Assembly (NCBI RefSeq): GCF_025362455.1
Contig: NZ_JANYGJ010000105.1
Location: 1-14,073 of the forward strand
Length of the DNA: 14,073 nt
Direction of reading: 5' to 3'
From: Deinococcus sp.
Lineage (GTDB): Bacteria > Deinococcota > Deinococci > Deinococcales > Deinococcaceae
The position numbers and the translations under genes were made by a program. Positions 1 to 5,256 of the stretch are shown in pieces (the stretch's first letter is position 1; the number at the start of each line of letters is the position of its first letter). Below the pieces are notes generated by a model. That model had not been told where the DNA came from. It made no database searches and saw only the letters and a program-made list of their open reading frames with translations.

Positions 1-728
1 GCCACGGCGCGGGCCAGCGCCTCGGAGTTGAGCCAGGCCAGGTCCAGGCTGGCGCCGCCGCCCCGGATGATGACCAGCGCGTCGGCGCCCAGCTCGTCGT
101 GGGCGGCGCGGGCCTCTGCCACGGCCCGCAGCAAACTGGCCTCGGCAGCCGCGCCCTGGAAGGTGGCCTCGAAGTACTCGACGTCCAGCACGCCCAGGTG
201 GTGCAAGACGTCCAGCTCGCGGCGAAAATCTTCCAGGCCCGCCGCGCCCACCGGACTGATGACCAGCACGCGGGTAAAGTCTCGCGGCACCGGGAAGGCC
301 CGGTTTTTGCCCAGCAGTTTTTCCTTGGCGAGCTGCTTACGCAAAGCCTCCAGGCGCAGGGCCGCGTCGCCCAGGGTGAATTCCGGCGAGGCGTCCAGAA
401 TGTGCAGCGAGAAGCCGTACTGCGGGTGAAACTCGGCGGTGACGAACAGCAGCACGCTCATGCCCGCGCTCAACGAGCCTCCAGTGGCGCGGCGAAAGTT
501 GCCCTCCAGCGCGAAGCGTTCGCGTGCCCAGAGGGTCGCCCGGCATTTGGCGATCTCGCGGCCATCCTCGCCGACCTGGACCAGATCGAGGTAGAGGTGG
601 CGCCGGTCGGTGATGCTGGCGATCTCGGCCCGCACCCACACGGCGCCGGGGATGCCGCGCGTCAGCACCTGCTCGACATAGAACAGCAGGTCGCGCAGAT
701 TCAGCGAAGTCTGGGGAGCGGCGGACAT
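1..728 (-). CDS. xseA: Exodeoxyribonuclease VII large subunit, C-terminus outside window
   Basis: This is the large (catalytic) subunit of exonuclease VII, which with XseB degrades single-stranded DNA to oligonucleotides in repair and recombination. The 242 codons in the window begin MSAAPQTSLNLRDLLFYVEQ and continue VWVRAEI...HLYLDL, the N-terminal OB-fold typical of XseA (about residues 9-105). The central domain follows, with VISPVGAAGLEDFRREL in place of the usual ITSPTGAA motif, and then ALVIIRGGGAASDLAWLNSE, which matches the family signature RGGGS.EDL..FN.E. The frame is open to the window edge, so the C-terminal catalytic region and coiled coil are not visible. The ATG at 728 is chosen because a TAGCCT -10 box lies 6 nt upstream and the OB-fold starts immediately. 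It lies 9 nt downstream of crcB and may be transcribed with it or from its own leaderless promoter. The family call is firm; the enzyme function is inferred from the family. Confidence 0.93.
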   Translation of the reverse strand, partial: MSAAPQTSLNLRDLLFYVEQVLTRGIPGAVWVRAEIASITDRRHLYLDLVQVGEDGREIAKCRATLWARERFALEGNFRRATGGSLSAGMSVLLFVTAEFHPQYGFSLHILDASPEFTLGDAALRLEALRKQLAKEKLLGKNRAFPVPRDFTRVLVISPVGAAGLEDFRRELDVLHHLGVLDVEYFEATFQGAAAEASLLRAVAEARAAHDELGADALVIIRGGGASLDLAWLNSEALARAV

Positions 729-734
729 GCGCTC

Positions 735-740
735 AGGCTA
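735..740 (-). promoter_or_regulatory. Putative leaderless -10 box for xseA
   Basis: TAGCCT is followed by 6 nt (gagcgc) and then the xseA ATG. The spacing puts the transcription start at or next to the A of ATG. The first three bases are also the TAG stop codon of crcB. No clear -35 hexamer is visible inside the crcB coding sequence, so promoter activity is an inference from the repeated pattern in this window. Confidence 0.5.
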
Positions 741-1136
741 GCGCAGCGCCAGCATCCGCCCAGCCGCAGCCGCCACAATACCCAGCCCCACGTTGCCGAA
801 GAGCACCAGCGCCGCCCGGCCCCACTCACCGCGCACCATCAGCGTATCGAGGTCCACGCTGAAGGCCGAAAAGGTGGTGAAGGCGCCCAGAAAACCCACG
901 CCCAGCGCCAGCCGCAGTTCGGCGGGCCAGAGGCCCCGTCCCACCAGCCCCACCAGCAGCCCCAGCGCGAACGAACCCGACACGTTAATCAGCAGGGTCG
1001 CTATCGGCAGCGTCGTCAGGGAGGCCGCCCAGCTATGGCGGGCACCCAGCGCCGTGGTCCACAGGCTCAGGCCGTAGCGGCTCAGCGCCCCCGCCGCGCC
1101 GCCCAGCGCGACGAGAAGGGCAGCCTGGAAGGTCAT
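738..1136 (-). CDS. crcB: Fluoride ion channel CrcB/Fluc
   Basis: This is a small inner-membrane protein of the Fluc family, which forms dual-topology dimers that export fluoride and protect enzymes such as enolase and pyrophosphatase. It has 132 residues, the usual length, and four hydrophobic helices. Visible family motifs are GGAAGALSRY (12-21), LLINVSGSFALG (48-59, containing the pore Asn51), and GFLGAFTTFSAFS (81-93), which carries the 'phenylalanine box' and polar track residues. Only one crcB copy is seen here, consistent with a homodimer rather than the paired-gene heterodimer type. The ATG at 1136 is supported by a TAGGGT box 7 nt upstream. It is the first gene of a probable crcB-xseA unit and is divergent from corA. 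I looked for the fluoride riboswitch in the 86-bp upstream gap and did not find it. Confidence 0.95.
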   Translation of the reverse strand: MTFQAALLVALGGAAGALSRYGLSLWTTALGARHSWAASLTTLPIATLLINVSGSFALGLLVGLVGRGLWPAELRLALGVGFLGAFTTFSAFSVDLDTLMVRGEWGRAALVLFGNVGLGIVAAAAGRMLALR

Positions 1137-1143
1137 GGGCTCA

Positions 1144-1149
1144 ACCCTA
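1144..1149 (-). promoter_or_regulatory. Putative leaderless -10 box for crcB
   Basis: TAGGGT is followed by 7 nt (tgagccc) and the crcB ATG. This is the same arrangement as at most other genes in the window. No Shine-Dalgarno sequence is present, which fits initiation on a leaderless mRNA. Confidence 0.5.
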
Positions 1150-1175
1150 GCAAATTCAGCGCTCAGGGCAAGGCA

Positions 1176-1204
1176 GGAGCTGGTCAGGCTGGGAGCTGGT
1201 CAGG
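1176..1204. repeat. Two tandem copies of a 13-bp repeat in the crcB/corA divergent gap
   Basis: ggagctggtcagg occurs at 1176-1188 and again at 1192-1204, a 16-bp period with a 3-bp spacer. The pair sits just upstream of the corA -10 box, in the position where a -35 or an activator site would be. It could be a direct-repeat regulator site or a simple local duplication. Confidence 0.8.
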
Positions 1205-1208
1205 GCGC

Positions 1209-1214
1209 TAGACT
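1209..1214 (+). promoter_or_regulatory. Putative leaderless -10 box for corA
   Basis: TAGACT is followed by 8 nt (gccgcacg) and the ATG at 1223. There is no recognisable Shine-Dalgarno sequence in the gap. The same hexamer precedes the lipoprotein gene and the crotonase gene. Confidence 0.5.
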
Positions 1215-1222
1215 GCCGCACG

Positions 1223-2314
1223 ATGATCCGGGTCAAGACACTGCGCGGCGATGAGGTCAGTTGGGACCAGGTGAACTGGCACAAGCTCAGGCCCGTGGCC
1301 CTCGCCACACCGGTCCAGAACGACCAGGCGCCACCCGAACGGAAGGTGGACCTGAACAAAAGGGTAGCCGGGTACAGCGAGTGGGCCACCCAGGACACCC
1401 ACCAGGGAGGCTTGCCGGAAAAGCCCGTTTCACAGCCTATCCAGCACTCGCCCACCGGCTACTGGGTCGATGTCCAGGCCGCCACGCCCGACGAGGTGAA
1501 GGCCCTTCGCGCCGTGTTTCCGCTGCATCCGTTGGCCTTCGAGGACGCCGAGGAGGAGGGCCACTGGAGCCGTTTCGAGACGTACCCGGCGCACGATTTC
1601 ATCACCTACCGGACGCTCTCGCGGGCTGGTGAATGCGACGACTTTTCCCAGCGGGTCAGCATTTTCGTCTTTCCAGGCAGCGTGGTGAGCTATTCGCGCA
1701 GCGGCACGGTCTACCTGGATACGGTCTGGGGATTGCTGGGGCGCGAGTCGGTCAACACACCCAGCGAGGTCGCCTACGAACTGGTTGATCACGGCACCGA
1801 CACCTTCGGGGTGTATGCCGACGCCCTGGAAGCCAGGATCGAGAGCGTGGAGGAGGAGGTGGTCCGCAACGCCGGGCAAGACGTCACCACCACCGTCTTC
1901 GAGTTCAAGCACAATCTGGCCGGGGTGCGCCGCCTGGCCGCCGAGGCGCGGGAAGCCGTGCTGCTGCTGGCCCGCCACGGCCACGCCGAGAACGGCGATC
2001 TGATCCGTTACCGCGACGCCCTGAGCAACCTCGACCGGGCCGTTTCGCGCCTCGACGCCCAGCGCGAGGCCCTGACCAACCTGCTCGACACCTCGCTGGG
2101 CTTCCAGTCGCAGCGCATGAACCAGGTGATGCGGACCCTGACGGTGGTCAGCACCTTCTTTTTGCCGCTGACCTTCCTGGCGGGCGTCTGGGGCATGAAC
2201 TTCAAAGTTATTCCTGAACTGAGCTGGCACTACGGCTACGCGATGGCCTGGGGCAGCTTTATCCTGACGGCGGCGGGCATGGCCTACTATTTCAAGCGCC
2301 GGGGCTGGTGGTAA
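1223..2314 (+). CDS. corA: CorA-family divalent cation (Mg2+/Co2+) channel, with N-terminal insert
   Basis: CorA proteins are pentameric inner-membrane channels that import Mg2+ (also Co2+ or Ni2+), gated by Mg2+ binding to a large cytoplasmic funnel. The family is identified by the C-terminal GMN signature, VWGMNF at 323-328, between two membrane helices (about 307-322 and 337-357) and the basic tail FKRRGWW. The helix-rich stretch AYELVDHGTDTF...LDAQREALTNLLDTSLGFQS is the long stalk helix. The 363 residues exceed a compact CorA because about 60 hydrophilic residues (roughly 15-77) separate the first strand (MIRVKTLRGDEVSW) from the rest of the alpha/beta domain (YWVDVQAATPDEVKALRAVF). The ATG at 1223 is supported by TAGACT 8 nt upstream. 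It is convergent with the lipoprotein gene, 19 bp away, and a second CorA lies about 0.7 kb further on. Ion preference cannot be read from the sequence; Mn2+ or Zn2+ is possible. Confidence 0.92.
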   Translation: MIRVKTLRGDEVSWDQVNWHKLRPVALATPVQNDQAPPERKVDLNKRVAGYSEWATQDTHQGGLPEKPVSQPIQHSPTGYWVDVQAATPDEVKALRAVFPLHPLAFEDAEEEGHWSRFETYPAHDFITYRTLSRAGECDDFSQRVSIFVFPGSVVSYSRSGTVYLDTVWGLLGRESVNTPSEVAYELVDHGTDTFGVYADALEARIESVEEEVVRNAGQDVTTTVFEFKHNLAGVRRLAAEAREAVLLLARHGHAENGDLIRYRDALSNLDRAVSRLDAQREALTNLLDTSLGFQSQRMNQVMRTLTVVSTFFLPLTFLAGVWGMNFKVIPELSWHYGYAMAWGSFILTAAGMAYYFKRRGWW

Positions 2315-2333
2315 GTGGGCTGGTGGTGAGCGC

Positions 2334-2806
2334 TCAGCCTCTGGTGATGTTGCAGGCACTCGAACCGTAGTAACTGCTGTCGGTGCCGTTGTAGCGCCGA
2401 ATCAGCTCGTTGATCTGAGTGGTGGTGCCGCGCAGGGCCGTGCCCCGCAGCGCAGAGGTGCCCTGTTCGTTCTGGTACGGCACGCAGATAACTTGAGTGG
2501 TTTTGTCGAGTTCCAGCCAGGCTTGCACGATGTTGCCGCCCTCGACCACCATGTACCCCTTGTCGGCGTCCACGTAATAGCGCTGCTCGCCCTCGTCGTA
2601 TTCGGTGGCCTGGTTGCTGATCTTGAGTTTGCCCTCGAACTTGGCGCCGTTCTGGTCGGTGCCCTTCAGCACATACACGTCAGCGGGTTGCGGGCCGACG
2701 TGGTGGCGGCGGACTTCTGGTTACTTCCGGTGGTGGCCGATGGAGCGCACGACGCGAGCAGGAGGACCGGGAGCAGCAGAGCACAGCGGGGAGTGAATTT
2801 TATCAC
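2334..2806 (-). pseudogene. Small secreted lipoprotein of unknown function, frameshifted
   Basis: Two frames together make one plausible protein. From the GTG at 2806 the frame reads MIKFTPRCALLLPVLLLASC: a basic N-terminus, a hydrophobic core and the lipobox LAS-C with the lipidated Cys at codon 20. It continues with a Ser/Thr/Ala-rich linker and stops at TGA about 47 codons in. The body lies in the -1 frame: PADVYVLKGTDQNG, then FEGKLKISN, VDADKGYMVVEGGN and a C-terminal ACNITRG, ending at TGA 2336-2334. One extra C in the CCC run (GGG at 2685-2687 on the plus strand) would join them as SARNPADVYVLKG. This is therefore a one-base deletion, a sequencing error, or much less likely a programmed shift. 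The body is about 120 residues, probably beta-rich, from no family I recognise. A TAGACT box lies 6 nt before the GTG. Confidence 0.72.
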
Positions 2807-2812
2807 ATTCAC

Positions 2813-2818
2813 AGTCTA
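2813..2818 (-). promoter_or_regulatory. Putative leaderless -10 box for the lipoprotein gene
   Basis: TAGACT is followed by 6 nt (gtgaat) and then GTG ATA AAA. The box picks the GTG at 2806 over the in-frame GTG at 2812. Its TAG is also the stop codon of the upstream 45-residue gene. Confidence 0.5.
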
Positions 2819-2953
2819 GCGCCAGCGCTGCCGGAAATACAGCAGCCCCACGCCCAGCACAGTCCAGACGGCGCCGGTCCAGTCACCTGCCAGGAGCTGC
2901 ACCACCCCCACTGCAAAGCTGAGAATGGCGCCCAGCAGTCCCCAGAATCCCAT
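2816..2953 (-). CDS. 45-residue small membrane protein, unknown function
   Basis: The frame starts MGFWGLLGAILSFAVGVVQL and ends with the basic tail LLYFRQRWR before TAG. It has two hydrophobic segments (about 2-21 and 26-40) separated by a short polar turn, AGDWTG, so it is probably a helical hairpin in the inner membrane. Codon choice is strongly G/C at third positions. The ATG is preceded by TAGTTT and a 6-nt gap, matching the leaderless pattern of neighbouring genes, which is the main argument that it is real. It sits between the second corA (upstream, 59 bp) and the lipoprotein gene, all on the minus strand. Its stop codon overlaps the lipoprotein -10 box. I recognise no family; it could be an accessory subunit or an orphan small protein. 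Confidence 0.6.
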   Translation of the reverse strand: MGFWGLLGAILSFAVGVVQLLAGDWTGAVWTVLGVGLLYFRQRWR

Positions 2954-2959
2954 CTGCAC

Positions 2960-2965
2960 AAACTA
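2960..2965 (-). promoter_or_regulatory. Putative leaderless -10 box for the 45-residue gene
   Basis: TAGTTT is followed by gtgcag and then ATG at 2953, the same 6-nt spacing as at the lipoprotein, DUF4291, PIG-L, M3 peptidase and crotonase genes. Confidence 0.4.
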
Positions 2966-3012
2966 TGCTGATCGGCCTTGCCCGACTCTGACACTCGGCA
3001 ACAGGGCAGCCC

Positions 3013-3938
<926 letters not shown>

Positions 3939-3945
<7 letters not shown>

Positions 3946-4016
3946 GCCGGGCCACCGGGTGGAGCACTCAGGCCGTAGGGGCGCACGGGATCAGGGTTGA
4001 ATGTGTTGCGGGGCAT
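3939..4016 (-). CDS. Proline-rich 25-codon leader frame overlapping corA
   Basis: The frame reads MPRNTFNPDPVRPYG, then LSAPPGGPAC and TGA. Seven of 25 residues are proline. GGAGG lies 5 nt upstream of the ATG, one of the few clear ribosome binding sites in this window. The stop (3941-3939) overlaps the corA GTG (3945-3943) in the sequence GTGCTGA, so terminating ribosomes could restart on corA. Known parallels are MgtL and CorL, short leader frames before Mg2+ transporter genes in Salmonella; MgtL senses proline supply and Mg2+ through Pro codons. The alternative is that a single lost C in the CCC run (GGG at 3949-3951 on the plus strand) split one protein, which would read APPGGPGVLTYYRSVGG. 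The sequence alone does not decide between the two. Confidence 0.5.
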
Positions 4017-4021
4017 GAGGG

Positions 4022-4026
4022 CCTCC
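4022..4026 (-). promoter_or_regulatory. Shine-Dalgarno site for the corA leader frame
   Basis: GGAGG followed by ccctc and ATG at 4016 gives an ideal 5-nt spacing. It implies that translation of this transcript begins at 4016 and not at the corA GTG. Confidence 0.7.
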
Positions 4027-4030
4027 AGAC

Positions 4031-4459
4031 CGGGGCGAGAAGTAGGCACAGCGAATGGCACGGCTGGGGGCCGAAACTGGGGGGCTGCTCGTTTTCGCTG
4101 CTCACGTCATCACCTGCCCTCGTGTGAAACTGGTCGGGGTATACGGGTCTGAATGGGAAGGCCGCTCAGACCGCTCCACAGGCCATGCTAGCCCAGCGCC
4201 GCAGCCAGAGGCAAGCCGGAGCGAGGATACTGACTGGCAAGTGTACCCGTCCTCGGCGGTGAACAAACTGAAAGGGCTGGATGTCTGTCCTGCGTCCGCC
4301 CCGAAGTCGGAGGGTGCTTGCCGCAGGCTCAGCATGACAACTCACTGATGGTGCTCACCCTGAGCGCCGTGAAGGGTTCTGACCTGGCCGGGGAACGGGC
4401 CAGCGGAGGAAGAGCAGACCGAAGAGCCAACCACGGCGCGGCGTTCCAGGGTCCAGTTC
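4031..4459. other. Intergenic stretch with no convincing gene
   Basis: Reading frames exist here on both strands, but none has a recognisable protein, a good start context or a family motif, and they contradict one another. I looked for a Mg2+ riboswitch (M-box) in the corA upstream region and saw none. The content includes a degenerate inverted repeat at 4309-4380 and a short perfect stem, CTGGCC/GGCCAG, at 4384-4389 and 4398-4403. The region runs from the corA leader frame to the palindromic element at 4460. Confidence 0.6.
4309..4380. repeat. Degenerate inverted repeat, dispersed-repeat-like
   Basis: The minus strand of 4309-4338 reads TGTCATGCTGAGCC..., and the plus strand of 4353-4380 reads CTCACCCTGAGCGCC...AAGGG. 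The two halves share a TCA..CTGAGC core in opposite orientation. This resembles the dispersed extragenic palindromes with a TGCTGAGCG core found in many GC-rich genomes. The match is imperfect, so this is a weak call. Confidence 0.35.
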
Positions 4460-4630
4460 ATACGGGATTAAAAAGACTTCCGGATATGTACCGTCGAGGC
4501 CACCCGGTCGCCCCCTCTCCCCGCCGCTGCGCGGCTCCCCTCTGCAAGCAGGTCTGCGACTCTCCCGCAGGTGGCGACTGGTACAGCTCCGCAGGAGAGG
4601 GGTCAACCGCACATAACTTTAATCCCGTAT
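4460..4630. mobile_element. 171-bp MITE-like palindromic element
   Basis: ATACGGGATTAAA at 4460-4472 is a perfect 13-bp inverted match to TTTAATCCCGTAT at 4618-4630. Nested inside are further inverted pairs: GTCGCC/GGCGAC (4507-4512 and 4573-4578) and CCCCTCTCC/GGAGAGGGG (4512-4520 and 4594-4602). There is also a tight hairpin GCCGC-TGC-GCGGC at 4523-4535. No credible protein is encoded. The layout fits a non-autonomous, transposase-dependent element or a structured dispersed repeat of the kind called small noncoding repeats in Deinococcus. I see no clear target-site duplication. It lies about 80 bp upstream of the rpoZ promoter. Confidence 0.6.
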
Positions 4631-4708
4631 CAGATCACCGAAGGCGGCGCGGCGCCGTCCAGACGTCCGTCCCCAAAACACCACTTCCCCTGCCCGCCCC
4701 GGCCAGGC

Positions 4709-4714
4709 TATACT
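4709..4714 (+). promoter_or_regulatory. Putative -10 box for rpoZ
   Basis: TATACT is close to the sigma-70-type consensus, with a start expected near 4721, giving a leader of about 40 nt. Unlike most genes here, rpoZ also has a GAGG Shine-Dalgarno site at 4755-4758, 5 nt before the ATG. No strong -35 is seen. Confidence 0.5.
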
Positions 4715-4763
4715 GAGCGGCTGATCTGCCCCACCCCTACTCACTCTCAACACCGAGGTTCTT

Positions 4764-5063
4764 ATGGCCGAAAAAGACATCGACAAGCTCCTTTCGCTCA
4801 CCGACAGCAAGTACCGCCTATCCGTGGTCACGGCCAAGCGGGCCATTCAGCTCAAGGCCGGTGCGCCCAGTGTGCTGGCGCCCGACGTCAAGGCCAGCAC
4901 CCACAACCTGGTGACCCAGGCCATGCGCGAACTCGCCACCGGCAAGCTGACCGTCGGCGAGGGGCTGATCGACGAGACCCGGTTTCAGCAGGACTACCAG
5001 CGCCAGCGCCAGGCCCAGCTTCAGGCCCAGCTCAACGCCGAGCGCGAGCGCGAACGCGACTGA
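4764..5063 (+). CDS. rpoZ: DNA-directed RNA polymerase subunit omega
   Basis: Omega binds the beta-prime subunit, helps its folding and assembly into core RNA polymerase, and forms part of a ppGpp site in some bacteria. The 99-residue protein begins MAEKDIDKLLSLTDSKYRLS and continues VVTAKRAIQLKAG, the conserved N-terminal helices. Next comes VTQAMRELATGKLTVGEGL, matching the family A..E...GKv.... segment. The C-terminal 30 residues (FQQDYQRQRQAQLQAQLNAE then RERERD) are a charged, Gln/Arg-rich tail with helix or coiled-coil character. The start is fixed by GAGG 5 nt upstream of the ATG and by the family alignment. A hairpin terminator follows 20 bp after the stop, and coaBC is next downstream, an order seen in many bacteria (rpoZ-coaBC). 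Here a palindromic element and a separate promoter intervene. Confidence 0.95.
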   Translation: MAEKDIDKLLSLTDSKYRLSVVTAKRAIQLKAGAPSVLAPDVKASTHNLVTQAMRELATGKLTVGEGLIDETRFQQDYQRQRQAQLQAQLNAERERERD

Positions 5064-5083
5064 AGTTCGGATTTCTGTAACAG

Positions 5084-5111
5084 GCCGCCGCAAAACTGCT
5101 GGCGGCTTTTT
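5084..5111 (+). terminator. Rho-independent terminator after rpoZ
   Basis: GCCGCC (5084-5089) pairs with GGCGGC (5101-5106) across an 11-nt loop, followed by TTTTT (5107-5111). It lies 20 bp after the rpoZ stop and should separate rpoZ from coaBC. Confidence 0.8.
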
Positions 5112-5117
5112 GCTGCG

Positions 5118-5248
5118 TCTAGAGCAGTACTCCGAATTACGCCACGGGGAAAACAGCCTCCCCGCGCCTCCGTTCTGCGTCCTGCTCAGTTAAAACTACT
5201 CGCTCCGCTCGGTCATAAAAAGACCCTTTTTATGACATCTGCTCTAGA
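5118..5248. mobile_element. 131-bp MITE-like element between rpoZ and coaBC
   Basis: TCTAGAGCAG at 5118-5127 is a perfect 10-bp inverted match to CTGCTCTAGA at 5239-5248. Inside, 5212-5236 forms an 11-bp perfect stem. No protein is encoded. The size, terminal inverted repeats and intergenic position fit a non-autonomous mobile element or dispersed repeat. Its right end contains the first four bases of the coaBC -10 box. No target-site duplication is evident, so chance palindromy is not fully excluded. Confidence 0.5.
5212..5236. repeat. Perfect 11-bp hairpin GTCATAAAAAG / CTTTTTATGAC
   Basis: The arms GTCATAAAAAG (5212-5222) and CTTTTTATGAC (5226-5236) flank a 3-nt loop. A run of A and a run of T make it terminator-like in neither direction by the usual GC-stem rule. 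It might be a protein-binding dyad upstream of coaBC. The order CATAA...TTATG is the reverse of the Deinococcus RDRM operator (TTATG...CATAA). Confidence 0.75.
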
Positions 5249-5250
5249 AT
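5245..5250 (+). promoter_or_regulatory. Putative leaderless -10 box for coaBC
   Basis: TAGAAT is followed by 6 nt (aaacag) and the ATG at 5257. Four of its six bases are the end of the inverted repeat of the upstream element. There is no Shine-Dalgarno sequence. Confidence 0.55.
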
Positions 5251-5256
5251 AAACAG

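Noticed and set aside
99..1211. Long plus-strand frame over xseA and crcB, and similar long frames opposite corA, coaBC and the M3 peptidase gene
   Set aside because: These are high-GC antisense shadows. The proteins are Arg/Gln/His/Pro-rich without motifs, and the opposite strand encodes recognisable families.
1137..1222. Fluoride riboswitch upstream of crcB
   Set aside because: The gap is only 86 bp, the crcB start lies 7 nt after a -10 box, and I see none of the conserved fluoride aptamer pattern.
2809..2994. 61-residue minus-strand frame over the small membrane protein
   Set aside because: Its composition (many Trp, Cys and Ser) is not natural, and the overlapping 45-residue frame has a promoter-like box and helices.
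4017..4700. Mg2+ riboswitch (M-box) or a hidden gene upstream of the second corA
   Set aside because: No conserved M-box segments are seen, and the open frames on both strands lack motifs, start signals and plausible composition.
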